NCBI GenBank assembly: GCA_029946125.1
Contig: JAQSDX010000042.1
Location: 1 to 32,120 of the forward strand
Source: Candidatus Methylobacter titanis
GTDB taxonomy: Bacteria > Pseudomonadota > Gammaproteobacteria > Methylococcales > Methylomonadaceae
Reading direction: 5' to 3'
Length of the DNA: 32,120 nucleotides
Below are positions 17,342 to 25,741 of this stretch, piece after piece (the first letter of the stretch is position 1; every line of letters begins with the position of its first letter). The position numbers and the translations under genes were made by a program. Below the pieces are notes generated by a model. It searched no databases. It was not told the DNA's origin and saw only the letters and a program-made list of their open reading frames with translations.

Positions 17342-18208
17342 CTACTCTATATTTTGCACCTGCTCGCGCATTTGCTCGATCAGCACTTTAAGTTCTATCG
17401 CTATCCGGGTCATTTCCTTATCGGCCGATTTGGATCCCAGCGTATTGGCTTCGCGATTCAATTCCTGCATTAAAAAGTCCAGGCGCCTGCCGACCGGATC
17501 TTTTTGCTTGAGTACCCGCAACACTTCATTGATATGGGTTTCCAGTCTGTCGAGTTCTTCGGTGATGTCCAGTTTTTGAGCCAGCAGCACCAGTTCCTGC
17601 TCCAGGCGGTCAAAATCGGGCTCGGCGACCAGTTCGGTGATCCGGTCTTTGAGTTTATTGCGAATCAGCAATAAGACTTCCGGCATGCGTTTGCCCGCTA
17701 AGTCGACAAACCCCAGCATTTTTGTGCAACGCTCTTCAAGCAGAATTTTAAGTTGAGCGCCTTCTCGTTCCCGCGCTTCCAGCAGTTGAGCCAGTGTTTG
17801 GTCGACCAGGGCGGTGATACCCAGACCGAGCTGCTCTTTGTCAATATCCGGTTCCTGCTGGATGCCGGGGAATGCCAGTACCTCCAGCGCCGAAAATGAC
17901 AAAGTACCCAGCATTTGCTCCTCAATAGCATTGGTCGCAGCAAGTAGTGTGGCTACCGCATCCATATTAATGATGAAGCTAGGGCCGTTTTTAGCCTGTT
18001 TTTTGTAGCTCAATGAGCATTCAACTTTGCCTCGACTGATCTTTGCGGCGATGGCCGAACGCAATTCGGCTTCAACAAAACGCAGGCGCTCCGGCAGTCT
18101 CAAGCTAATATCGCAATAGCGGTGATTGACTGAGCGCAATTCACAGCTGAGGGTTAAGTCGCCGATTTCTATCTCATTGCCGGCAAATGCGGTCATGCTT
18201 TTGATCAT
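17342..18208 (-). CDS. yicC: YicC family endoribonuclease
   Basis: YicC/YloC proteins are endoribonucleases; E. coli YicC is linked to turnover of small RNAs and stationary-phase survival. The 288 residues match the family along their whole length: MIKSMTAFA at the start, LRSVNHRYCDISLRLPERLR (about 26-45), RGKVECSLSYKK, and the conserved end GRRLDFLMQELNREANTLGSKS followed by ELKVLIEQMREQVQNIE. E. coli YicC has 287 residues, so this is full length. AGGTGA lies just before the ATG. Divergent from the kinase gene with a 44-bp gap that must hold both promoters. Confidence 0.95.
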   Translation of the reverse strand: MIKSMTAFAGNEIEIGDLTLSCELRSVNHRYCDISLRLPERLRFVEAELRSAIAAKISRGKVECSLSYKKQAKNGPSFIINMDAVATLLAATNAIEEQMLGTLSFSALEVLAFPGIQQEPDIDKEQLGLGITALVDQTLAQLLEAREREGAQLKILLEERCTKMLGFVDLAGKRMPEVLLLIRNKLKDRITELVAEPDFDRLEQELVLLAQKLDITEELDRLETHINEVLRVLKQKDPVGRRLDFLMQELNREANTLGSKSADKEMTRIAIELKVLIEQMREQVQNIE

Positions 18209-18216
18209 TTTTCACC

Positions 18217-18222
18217 TATAAT
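18217..18222 (+). promoter_or_regulatory. TATAAT -10 element upstream of the kinase gene
   Basis: A perfect TATAAT lies 30 bp before the ATG at 18253. No good -35 hexamer is found at 16-18 bp, where the sequence is the start of yicC. Tentative. Confidence 0.35.
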
Positions 18223-18252
18223 TGATGGATTCTGGTACCGACAAACAACACA

Positions 18253-19152
18253 ATGGCTGAATATTACGATCCGAATACTTATCCCAAAGAATGGAACTAC
18301 CTGCAAACCGGCACTATTATAGACCAGTATGTCATTGAGAGGGAGTTGGCGCACGGCGGTTTCAGTTCCGTTTATCTGGCCAGACAAACAGCCGATCAGA
18401 TTCAGGTTGCCATTAAAGAATATCTGCCTAGAAAGTTTGCCCACCGAACCTGGAACAATGCCGTTGTCGCCAACAGCGAAGAAACTGCGGCTTTATTCAC
18501 CCGCGGCAGGATACTATTTTTTGAAGAAGCCAAGGTGCTGTCGACCTTAAAACATCCCAATATTGTCGAGGTTATCGGTTTTTTTAAAGCCCATTCTACC
18601 GTGTATATGGTCATGACTTATGACTACGGGGTGACGCTGGACAAGCTGCTAAGCAATAAAACACTGCCTGTTTCCGAAGATTTTTTCTTGAGCTTATTCA
18701 ACACCTTATTGGCAGGATTAAGCCATATTCATCGTCATCAGTTTATTCATCTGGATATTAAGCCCGCCAACATTCTGGTGCGGCCCGGCAATGATGCGTT
18801 ATTGCTGGATTTTGGCGCGATTCAGGGCTTTCCGAAATCATCCCTTAACAAGCAAAGCAAGGTTTTGACCAAAGGCTACTCGCCGATAGAGCAGCATGAC
18901 CTGAGCTCCGAGCTAGGCCCGTGGACGGATATTTATGCAGTGGGTGCGAGTATGCGCAATTGCCTGGAGCATAAAACGCCGGTTCCCGCATTGGATAGAG
19001 CGCGACAGGACACGCTGACTCCCGCAGTCCAGGCGCTTAAGCGAAAATTCCCGGAACATCTGTTAAAAGCCATCGACTGGGCTATGGCGTTGCAGCCGGA
19101 AAATCGTCCGCAATCGGTTGCCGAGTTGCAGCAAGTTCTTGCTGATGGTTGA
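18253..19152 (+). CDS. Hanks-type serine/threonine protein kinase
   Basis: A soluble, stand-alone eukaryote-like kinase of 299 residues. The Gly-rich loop is HGGFSSVY (34-41), the ATP-anchoring Lys55 is in VAIKEYLP, and the Glu partner is probably Glu91/92. The catalytic loop HLDIKPANIL has Asp168, and the DFG motif is 186-188 in LLDFGAIQ. The APE-like segment is replaced by GYSPIEQ, as is common in bacterial kinases of this type. No transmembrane helix, PASTA or FHA domain is present. HRD is HLD, which places it among non-RD kinases that may be constitutively active. Target unknown; no phosphatase gene is adjacent. No clear ribosome-binding site precedes the ATG. It sits between yicC and rph. 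Confidence 0.88.
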   Translation: MAEYYDPNTYPKEWNYLQTGTIIDQYVIERELAHGGFSSVYLARQTADQIQVAIKEYLPRKFAHRTWNNAVVANSEETAALFTRGRILFFEEAKVLSTLKHPNIVEVIGFFKAHSTVYMVMTYDYGVTLDKLLSNKTLPVSEDFFLSLFNTLLAGLSHIHRHQFIHLDIKPANILVRPGNDALLLDFGAIQGFPKSSLNKQSKVLTKGYSPIEQHDLSSELGPWTDIYAVGASMRNCLEHKTPVPALDRARQDTLTPAVQALKRKFPEHLLKAIDWAMALQPENRPQSVAELQQVLADG

Positions 19153-19177
19153 TAACGACTCAGCCGTTAGAAAAATG

Positions 19178-19202
19178 GAACGCAGCGACAGCTTCCGCGT
19201 TC
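19178..19202. repeat. Inverted repeat between kinase and rph
   Basis: GAACGC (19178-19183) and GCGTTC (19197-19202) with a 13-nt loop, 25 bp after the kinase stop. It may be a weak terminator. A TATACT (19267-19272) about 30 bp before rph is a possible -10 without a convincing -35. Confidence 0.3.
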
Positions 19203-19301
19203 TATTATATTGATGCCTGAATAATGACATGGGTGAATTGAAAATCCGAGCAGCGCGCTGTTCAGGTATACTGTTCGGTTTTTCAATTTAGCGGAACAAC
19301 T

Positions 19302-20024
19302 ATGAGACCAAGCGGACGTAACCCGGATCAACTGAGAGACATAAAATTCACCTGCGGTTTTACCAAACACGCAGAAGGCTCTGTCCTGGTTGAATTCGGC
19401 GATACCCGGGTGCTTTGCACTGCCAGTGTCGACCGGGGTGTACCGCGCTTTCTTAAAGGCAAAGGCGAAGGCTGGATTACCGCCGAATACGGCATGTTGC
19501 CGCGCTCGACCCATACCCGGATGGGGCGCGAAGCCAGTAACGGCAAACAGGGCGGACGCACCCAGGAAATTCAGCGTTTGATTGGCCGATCCTTACGGGC
19601 TGCCATTGATTTAAAGGCGCTAGGCGAACATACCATCATGATCGATTGCGATGTGTTGCAGGCGGATGGCGGAACCCGTACTGCGGCGATTACCGGCGGT
19701 TTTGTCGCGCTGTCGCTGGCGGTGCAAAAGATGCTCAGACGCAAACAAATCAAGACCAATCCGCTACATGGCCAGGTTGCCTCGGTTTCCGTGGGTATTT
19801 ATAACGGTGTGCCGGTGCTGGATCTGGATTATGCCGAAGACAGCAATGCGGAAACCGATATGAATGTGGTGATGAACGATGCGGCTGCGTTTATTGAAGT
19901 GCAGGGTACAGCTGAGGGTCATGCGTTCAGAAAAGAAGAACTGGATGCCATGCTGGAACTGGCGGGTTTAGGCATCAAGCAATTGCTGGAAAAGCAGCGC
20001 ATCGCGATAGAAAATCATAAATGA
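19302..20024 (+). CDS. rph: Ribonuclease PH
   Basis: A phosphate-dependent 3'-to-5' exoribonuclease that trims tRNA 3' ends and structured RNAs; it forms a hexamer. The 240 residues are standard length and show [11 protein letters not shown] at the start, the phosphate-binding region [16 protein letters not shown], then [17 protein letters not shown] with catalytic acidic residues, and [23 protein letters not shown] lies about 9 bp upstream of the ATG. Its TGA overlaps the rdgB ATG by 4 bp, a common gene pair: both enzymes protect RNA and nucleotide quality. Confidence 0.97.
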   Translation: MRPSGRNPDQLRDIKFTCGFTKHAEGSVLVEFGDTRVLCTASVDRGVPRFLKGKGEGWITAEYGMLPRSTHTRMGREASNGKQGGRTQEIQRLIGRSLRAAIDLKALGEHTIMIDCDVLQADGGTRTAAITGGFVALSLAVQKMLRRKQIKTNPLHGQVASVSVGIYNGVPVLDLDYAEDSNAETDMNVVMNDAAAFIEVQGTAEGHAFRKEELDAMLELAGLGIKQLLEKQRIAIENHK

Positions 20025-20644
20025 CCTTTTCAACCCTAAATAAAATCGTCCTGGCCAGCGGCAATCCCAGCAAGATCAGGGAAATTCAGGCGATACTTGC
20101 GGAACATCCCATTGTTCCGCAATCTACATTTAATGTTGTCGACGCGGAAGAAACCGGCGCTACCTTTGTAGAAAATGCCATTCTGAAAGCCAGAAATGCG
20201 GCGCTGCATTGCAAGCTGCCGGCGATAGCCGATGATTCGGGGCTGGTGGTTGATGCGTTGAACGGTGCGCCCGGCGTGATTTCCGCCCGGTATGCCGGCG
20301 TGCATGCCAGCGACCGGGACAATCTGAACAAGCTCTTGCGCGAGCTGGAAAGCGTACCTGCTGAACTGCGTACTGCCCGGTTTATCTGTGTGATGGTGTT
20401 TATGGAGCACGCTAATGATCCCTGCCCTGTGATCGCCCAAGGCGTTTGGGAAGGCCGGATTTTGGATCATGCGGCCGGCGAAAACGGTTTCGGTTATGAT
20501 CCAGTGTTCTGGGTACCCAGCCATAATTGCACGTCGGCAGAATTACCGGCGGCAGTTAAAAACGCGCTGAGTCACCGAGGTCAGGCTTTGGGGCATTTAA
20601 CGGCATTAATTAAAGCTAAACAATCTGTGCGGGGGCGACTTTAG
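20021..20644 (+). CDS. rdgB: XTP/dITP diphosphatase (RdgB/HAM1 family)
   Basis: A house-cleaning enzyme that removes non-canonical purine nucleotides (dITP, XTP) by hydrolysis to the monophosphate. The 207-residue sequence has the family marks: [18 protein letters not shown] (substrate and phosphate binding, SGNxxK), [50 protein letters not shown] and SHRGQAL near the C-terminus. Its ATG overlaps the rph stop (ATGA), implying coupled translation. The last residues (RGRL) and the stop codon come from a palindromic repeat spanning 20631-20671, so the C-terminus seems to have been changed by that element. Confidence 0.96.
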   Translation: MTFSTLNKIVLASGNPSKIREIQAILAEHPIVPQSTFNVVDAEETGATFVENAILKARNAALHCKLPAIADDSGLVVDALNGAPGVISARYAGVHASDRDNLNKLLRELESVPAELRTARFICVMVFMEHANDPCPVIAQGVWEGRILDHAAGENGFGYDPVFWVPSHNCTSAELPAAVKNALSHRGQALGHLTALIKAKQSVRGRL

Positions 20645-20673
20645 TCGCCCTTGGCGAATGAATTCGCCCCCAC
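20627..20673. repeat. Branched palindromic repeat joining rdgB to the next gene
   Basis: Outer arms GGGGGCGA (20631-20638) and TCGCCCCC (20664-20671) enclose GGGCGACT-TT-AGTCGCCC and GGCGAA-TGAA-TTCGCC. It supplies the end and stop of rdgB and occupies the place where the ribosome-binding site of the next gene would be. Confidence 0.7.
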
Positions 20674-20677
20674 ATCT

Positions 20678-21742
20678 ATGTTGATGAACACATTACTCAC
20701 TATCGCCAAGCAATTCGCCAGCACCGTTACCGAAATAACCCCGCTCGGCAATGGCCTGATCAATGATACCTACCTGGTCGCAACGCCATCAGTTCCGTTT
20801 GTTCTGCAGCGCATAAACCGCACGGTTTTTGCTGCGCCTGAGCAAATCATGGCCAACCTGATAACGCTTAATCGGCATATAGCGCAAAAAACCGGCACGT
20901 CGGTTAAGCTGCAAATCCCGGAAATTTTAAAACCCCTCGATAACAGCACCTTTTATCAGGATCAAAACGGCGGCTGCTGGCGGGCGCTGAGCTTTATAAA
21001 CGATAGCGAAAGTGTAGAGGCCATAGGTAATATCAGCGATGCCGAGCAGGCCGGATTTGCGTTGGGGCATTTTCATCGCCTGCTTAGCGACCTTAACCCG
21101 GTGCTTTTGCATGATACCCTGCCGGGCTTTCATATAACGCCTCAATATTTAAAGCATTATCATCAGGTTTTACCGTTATCGGGTCAGCCCAAAAACCGTT
21201 ATTGCGCCGAATTTATCACCCGGTTACAGCCTATCGCCGATGATCTGGAAGCTGCAAAACAACAAGGTTTGCTGTCTTTACGGGTTATTCATGGCGACCC
21301 TAAATTAAACAATTTCCTGTTTGATAAACACAGCAAAAAGGTCATCAGCATTATCGATCTGGACACCGTCAAACCGGGACTGGTTCATTACGATATTGGC
21401 GATTGTCTGCGCTCTTGCTGCCAAACGGTTGAGGGCGTGTTCAATCTGGCTATTTGCGCCGCGCTGTTAAAAAGCTACCTAAGCGAGGCCGGCGCATTTT
21501 TTACTGCATACGATTATCACTATTTGTACCCCGCCATCCGTCTGATTCCTTTTGAATTAGGCCTCCGCTTTTATACCGATTATCTGGAAGGCAACCGGTA
21601 TTTCAAGGTGACCGAGCCCGAACAAAACTTGCATCGTGCCATTAATCAATTCCACTTATGTGAGAGCATCATCGCGCAGGAACCGGCGATTAAGCGCCTG
21701 ATCTCGCAGTTACAAAATAGCCAGCCACTGTTATCGGATTAA
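20678..21742 (+). CDS. Phosphotransferase, N-acetylhexosamine kinase (NahK)-like
   Basis: An ATP-dependent small-molecule kinase of the aminoglycoside/choline kinase fold, nearest to the NahK group that phosphorylates N-acetylhexosamines at C1. Key motifs: NGLINDTYLV (about 25-35), FVLQRINRTVF (ATP-side), the Brenner-type catalytic HGDPKLNNFLFD, and the metal-binding IIDLDTVKPGLVHYDIGD. Substrate cannot be decided from sequence. The ATG at 20678 or 20684 is likely; a TTG at 20651 would place the start inside a palindromic repeat. No ribosome-binding site is visible because the repeat lies there, so translation may depend on read-through from rdgB. It is 33 bp after rdgB on the same strand and convergent with the receptor gene. 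Confidence 0.82.
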   Translation: MLMNTLLTIAKQFASTVTEITPLGNGLINDTYLVATPSVPFVLQRINRTVFAAPEQIMANLITLNRHIAQKTGTSVKLQIPEILKPLDNSTFYQDQNGGCWRALSFINDSESVEAIGNISDAEQAGFALGHFHRLLSDLNPVLLHDTLPGFHITPQYLKHYHQVLPLSGQPKNRYCAEFITRLQPIADDLEAAKQQGLLSLRVIHGDPKLNNFLFDKHSKKVISIIDLDTVKPGLVHYDIGDCLRSCCQTVEGVFNLAICAALLKSYLSEAGAFFTAYDYHYLYPAIRLIPFELGLRFYTDYLEGNRYFKVTEPEQNLHRAINQFHLCESIIAQEPAIKRLISQLQNSQPLLSD

Positions 21743-21759
21743 CAGCCGACATCATGCTT

Positions 21760-21811
21760 GGCAACGCTGGAGCGTTGCCGGATGCGTTCCCACGCCCGAG
21801 CGTGGAAACGA
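21760..21811. repeat. Double palindromic repeat between convergent genes
   Basis: The first hairpin is GGCAACGCT-GG-AGCGTTGCC (21760-21779). The second part starts GCGTTCCCACGC (21784) and pairs with GAGCGTGGAAACG; this half is the same family as the repeat in dabA. It lies between the phosphotransferase stop and the receptor stop and may end transcription from both sides. Confidence 0.65.
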
Positions 21812-21830
21812 TAAAGCACTGTTAGAATAC

Positions 21831-24110
21831 TTAGATATCGAAATCCAGTTCAAAACCGCCGTAGGCAAAGATGGGCATACCGGGACGCGGGCCGTAGGGT
21901 TGCCTGGAAACCAGATATTGCTCGTTGGCCATATTTTGCACTCCGCCCAAAATTTTAACCCCTTTGGCAACCTGATAATACGCGGAGACGTCGGCGATGA
22001 TATAGTCGTCGGTTTTACCGAATCGCGCATCCGGCAAGCCTGCACCGTTGAGTTGATCCCCGGTATTATTGGCGCTGGTGAAGGTTTCACCAACGTAGTT
22101 ACCGGCGACATCGATACCCCATTTGTTAAAATGCAGTCCGCTGCCGAAGCTGAGTGCATATTCCGGTATATAAGGTACTTTGTTGCCTTTTTTACCGTAA
22201 CTGAAAATCGACTCCGCATCGGTCGAATTCGCATTATTCAACTGTTCAGTATCGGTGTAGGTAAACGACAGGAAGTAAGGATTGCGAAAACCCCAGTCGA
22301 AGGCTTTGCCGGCATCGAAATTCATCGCCATTTCGACGCCTCGGCTATCGACAGCTCCGAAGTTTTCGCTTTGTCCGGTTCCGGCGCCGCCGATGTTATT
22401 GACCACCAGCAAATTATTAAACTGGGTATAAAAACCGGTCAGCTCCGCAGAAAAAGCACCTCGGCTATAACGGCCGCCTAATTCGTAGGCATTGCTCGAT
22501 TCCTCGGTCAGCTTGTCGATCACAGCATTTTGCGGACTGGGCGGCGAAAAACCGCGATGGGCGCTGCCGAACATCATGAAATCGTCGTTGAAGCGATAAT
22601 CCAGACTGGCACCGCCCGCATACATATCCAGCGAACTGCTACCGTTTGTACTTGGACTGAGATTATTTTTATAGACCTGATTCAAATGCTCGTAACGCAT
22701 ACCGGGCGTAAATCCCCATTTACCCAATTCGATCCGGTCTTTCAGGAAAAACGCATAGGCATTGGTCAGGCCGGAACGGTCGTCCTGGCTACCCGGCGCA
22801 CCGACAGCGGAGCTTGAAATAGTGCCGTTGGCCGCCTGACGATGAGTGGTATCGTGTTGAAAACGGGTTTCCTGGTCTTCGTGATAACGGAAGCCGCCAT
22901 TCAGCTCATGCTGGGTCGAGCCTAGATCGAAACGGTAATTGGCAGCGGTTTCAACACCACCTGCATAATAACTGCGGTTATTGTCGCGGACGCGCAGTTG
23001 GCAGGCCAGGTCGCCCTTAAGACAGGCCAAACCGTTGCCGCCGTTGGTACCTGCCAAGGCCGCCGCCAAATCCATATTTTGGGTGCCGGTGCCAGTTGCG
23101 TTAGGCACGCTACGGATATCGTTCAATTTGCTCCAGTTACGGTCGAACTCGCTATAATACGCGGTGGTCACAATATCCAGGTCATCGGTCGGCGAGATGA
23201 AATAGCGCGCAAAGCCGCCGTTTCGATCCGATTTGATATTATCGAAACGCGATGCCGAATAGCGCCGGTAGGGATCATTTCTGAAATCGGCTTCGCTGGT
23301 GCCTAAGTAGGTTTCATCGGCATCCATGCTGGAATAACCGTACTTGACTTCAAGCTTCTGGTACAGATCCGTATTCGGTTCCCAGGACAAACGCACCATA
23401 GGCTCGACCTGCTGGAAACCGGTTTGGCCGCTGTTTTGGAAATCCGGCGTGGTATCAATGCTTTTAAATCCATCGGATCCCCGGTAAAAGCCTTCTACCA
23501 AGTAACCGACGCGGCCATGCGCTGTTTCCACAGTATCGCCGACATAGCCGTGGGTTCTGACTTCGTTATAACTGCCGTAAATAGTTTTAAGATAAGCCTT
23601 GCCGCTGTCCGGAATCGCGGTTGACAAATAGTTGAGTACGCCGCCGGTGATATGCGGGCCGAACTTAATCTGGCTGGAACCTTTCAACACTTCCACACCG
23701 CTCATGCGACCGCCGGCCGGATTAAAGTAAGCGGCGGGCGCGGAATAGGCTGCAGGGGCGACCAGTACGCCATCTTCCATGACGGTGATCTTGGCGCTAC
23801 GAGTGGTATCCACGCCGCGAAAACTGATATTGGGGAATAGTCCGAAGCCGTCCTCTTCACGGATATTAACGCCGGGAACACGACGCAAAATACGGTTAAT
23901 GTCGCTATAGCTTTGATCGCGGATCTGCTCGGTATCAATAAGTTGGGCAGAAGCCGGCATATCTTTTACGTCGGCAGAATCGCCGAGAATGTTGACGGTA
24001 TCCAGGATGATAGGTTTTTCGGTTTTGTCAGCACTCTCGGCCACGGTGACAAAGCTGCCGACAAGAACGACCGATGATAACAGTCCAAAAAGCCGTTTCG
24101 AGTGCAACAT
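21831..24110 (-). CDS. TonB-dependent receptor, FecA-like (ferric-chelate uptake)
   Basis: An outer-membrane gated channel of 759 residues for an iron chelate or similar ligand, driven by TonB. It has a signal peptide (about 1-26, ending VTVAESA), a plug domain about 45-160 with MPASAQLIDTEQI, LRRVPGVNIREEDGFGLFPN, ISFRGVDTTRSAKITVMEDG and GGRMSGVEVLKGSSQIKFGP, and a beta-barrel ending GGFELDFDI. The plug wording (RSAKITVMEDGV-AP) is close to ferric-dicitrate FecA. There is no N-terminal signalling extension and no fecIR pair nearby. A Fur-like sequence overlaps its promoter, so iron repression is likely. GGGA about 9 bp before the ATG serves as ribosome-binding site. It is divergent from the haem-protein operon. 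Confidence 0.93.
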   Translation of the reverse strand: MLHSKRLFGLLSSVVLVGSFVTVAESADKTEKPIILDTVNILGDSADVKDMPASAQLIDTEQIRDQSYSDINRILRRVPGVNIREEDGFGLFPNISFRGVDTTRSAKITVMEDGVLVAPAAYSAPAAYFNPAGGRMSGVEVLKGSSQIKFGPHITGGVLNYLSTAIPDSGKAYLKTIYGSYNEVRTHGYVGDTVETAHGRVGYLVEGFYRGSDGFKSIDTTPDFQNSGQTGFQQVEPMVRLSWEPNTDLYQKLEVKYGYSSMDADETYLGTSEADFRNDPYRRYSASRFDNIKSDRNGGFARYFISPTDDLDIVTTAYYSEFDRNWSKLNDIRSVPNATGTGTQNMDLAAALAGTNGGNGLACLKGDLACQLRVRDNNRSYYAGGVETAANYRFDLGSTQHELNGGFRYHEDQETRFQHDTTHRQAANGTISSSAVGAPGSQDDRSGLTNAYAFFLKDRIELGKWGFTPGMRYEHLNQVYKNNLSPSTNGSSSLDMYAGGASLDYRFNDDFMMFGSAHRGFSPPSPQNAVIDKLTEESSNAYELGGRYSRGAFSAELTGFYTQFNNLLVVNNIGGAGTGQSENFGAVDSRGVEMAMNFDAGKAFDWGFRNPYFLSFTYTDTEQLNNANSTDAESIFSYGKKGNKVPYIPEYALSFGSGLHFNKWGIDVAGNYVGETFTSANNTGDQLNGAGLPDARFGKTDDYIIADVSAYYQVAKGVKILGGVQNMANEQYLVSRQPYGPRPGMPIFAYGGFELDFDI

Positions 24111-24195
24111 ACAATTTTCCCTTTTAAAGTTGGTTTAGTCAGAATTATGGCTCATTAAGTGCTGATTCAAATGACAATTAAATGAGTAGGGGAAT

Positions 24196-24228
24196 ATAAT
24201 ATATCACTCTTAAATGATAATCAATCTT
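24196..24228 (-). promoter_or_regulatory. Receptor promoter with Fur-like box
   Basis: Minus strand: TTGATT (24224-24219), 17 bp, TATTAT (24201-24196). The palindrome TGATAATCA (24215-24223), the centre of the Fur consensus, overlaps the -35; over 19 bp I count 13 matches to consensus. This predicts repression by Fur-Fe(II). Confidence 0.55.
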
Positions 24229-24241
24229 ATTCGCATGCATA

Positions 24242-24271
24242 TTGAGAACGAGTTCTTGCCAACGCTATAAT
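24242..24271 (+). promoter_or_regulatory. Candidate promoter of the dihaem peroxidase operon
   Basis: TTGAGA (24242-24247), 18 bp, TATAAT (24266-24271), with an inverted repeat AGAAC-GA-GTTCT (24246-24257) across the -35. The leader would be about 255 nt. Only about 15-20 bp separate it from the Fur-like box, so both promoters could be controlled together. Confidence 0.45.
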
Positions 24272-24396
24272 GTCATAATAAGAAAATTGAAATCTTTGAC
24301 GATGCATGGCCTAGCCTTTGCCAAATATCAGGCACCAAACTCAACAAAACCAGGCGATGCGCCCTGCGCATTGACGCTGTTGGCGAAAATTCAAAT

Positions 24397-24428
24397 TAAG
24401 TGGTTTTACTAGTTGTCCGAACCACTTA
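24397..24428. promoter_or_regulatory. 9-bp inverted repeat in the long leader of the peroxidase operon
   Basis: TAAGTGGTT (24397-24405), 14 nt, AACCACTTA (24420-24428), a perfect match. It lies about 105 bp before the ATG at 24534. It could be an RNA hairpin or an operator. The remaining bases of the 423-bp gap 24111-24533 show no open frame of interest. Confidence 0.45.
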
Positions 24429-24533
24429 CTTCCTCTAAACTTCAAATTACGGCTATTTTTATACCGCCCCGAGTCCAGGCTGGACGATAACAAAAAACGC
24501 TCGTTTTCTCTACGATTCATCAGGAGATCCACC

Positions 24534-25727
24534 ATGCGCTATGTCGTATTGCTAGCTCTTATCCTGACCGCTTTGTTCGCCTATAAGCAGATCAGCACCA
24601 ATTCTATGGTTGTTTCAGCCGCCGTCATTTCTCAACAGGACGACGCGAAAAATCAGACTGACGAAAATGATCTATACGGTTTGCCGCCGGTCCCCATACC
24701 GGTAAACAATCCCCAAACCCCGGCAAAAATTGCCTTGGGCGATAAACTGTTTCATGACAAACGCTTTTCTGTCGACGGCACGGTCAGCTGCTCAAATTGC
24801 CATGATAAACAAAAGGCGTTTACCGATGGCTTAGCCATCTCGGTGGGTCATCACGGACTGACCGGAACGCGAAATGCCCCCACCGTACTCAACGCCGCAT
24901 TCAACCCCTCGCAATTCTGGGACGGACGCGAACCGGATCTGGAAGGCCAAGCCAAGCAGCCGCTGATCAATCCGGTTGAACATGGCTTGGCCGATCATAA
25001 GCAGGTACTCGAAATTATCCGTAGCGACCCCGATTATCTTGCTACCTTCCAAACCGTGTTTGAAGTGAGCGGTAAAAGACTGTCCATCGATCATGTCGCC
25101 AAGGCGATTGCCAGCTTCGAGCGTACCCTGGTTTCGGGCAACTCCGCTTTCGACCGTTATCATTTCAATAGCCAGGCCGATGCGATGACTGCGGCCCAGA
25201 TTCGCGGATTCGAGCTGTTCATCGGGCAGGGCCGCTGCGTTTCCTGTCATACCATTGAGCAGGATCACGCCCTCTTTACCGACAGCCGTTTTCACAATAT
25301 CGGCATCGGCATTAATCGGATCCAGCAAGACATTCCCCGACTGGCCCAGGCCTTTCTGGAAGACAAAAACAAAGGCGGCGATGTCGATAAAATGGTGTTG
25401 ACCGATAAAAAGTCGTCGGAATTGGGCCGCTTTGCCGTGACCGATGACTTGAGCCAAATCGGCGCTTTCAAAACGCCGACCTTGCGCAATGTTGAGCTGA
25501 CGGCGCCCTATATGCACGACGGCAGCCTGAAAACTCTGAAAGAAGTGATGGTTCATTACAACAACGGCGGCGTAGCCAAAGCGGGCGAACCGGTCAACGA
25601 TTTTCTCAGCGGCGGCATTCGTCCGCTGGATCTGAGCGACCCGCAGCTGGATGACTTGGTGGACTTTATGAAGGCCCTGACCAGCTCAAAATTTGCTGTT
25701 CCTACATCCACCCAAGCGGCCAACTGA
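24534..25727 (+). CDS. Dihaem cytochrome c peroxidase / MauG-like protein
   Basis: A periplasmic protein with two c-type haems, of the bacterial cytochrome c peroxidase/MauG family; members reduce H2O2 or oxidise partner proteins. Residues 1-20 form a signal sequence or membrane anchor. Haem motifs are CSNCH (86-90) and CVSCH (235-239). Other family marks are LGDKLFHDKRFS, GLTGTRNAPTVLNAAFN, FWDGREPDLEGQAKQPL and FKTPTLRNVELTAPYMHDG (Met327 at the place where MauG has its tyrosine ligand, so peroxidase-like rather than MauG-like ligation is possible). 397 residues is a usual length. Start supported by CAGGAG 7 bp upstream. First gene of a three-gene operon with a metallophosphoesterase and a small cytochrome c. 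Confidence 0.93.
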   Translation: MRYVVLLALILTALFAYKQISTNSMVVSAAVISQQDDAKNQTDENDLYGLPPVPIPVNNPQTPAKIALGDKLFHDKRFSVDGTVSCSNCHDKQKAFTDGLAISVGHHGLTGTRNAPTVLNAAFNPSQFWDGREPDLEGQAKQPLINPVEHGLADHKQVLEIIRSDPDYLATFQTVFEVSGKRLSIDHVAKAIASFERTLVSGNSAFDRYHFNSQADAMTAAQIRGFELFIGQGRCVSCHTIEQDHALFTDSRFHNIGIGINRIQQDIPRLAQAFLEDKNKGGDVDKMVLTDKKSSELGRFAVTDDLSQIGAFKTPTLRNVELTAPYMHDGSLKTLKEVMVHYNNGGVAKAGEPVNDFLSGGIRPLDLSDPQLDDLVDFMKALTSSKFAVPTSTQAAN

Positions 25728-25741
25728 AAGAGGAATTCACC

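Noticed and set aside
20651-20677. TTG start for the phosphotransferase at 20651
   Set aside because: Those codons are made of the palindromic repeat; the ATG at 20678 or 20684 fits the family N-terminus better.
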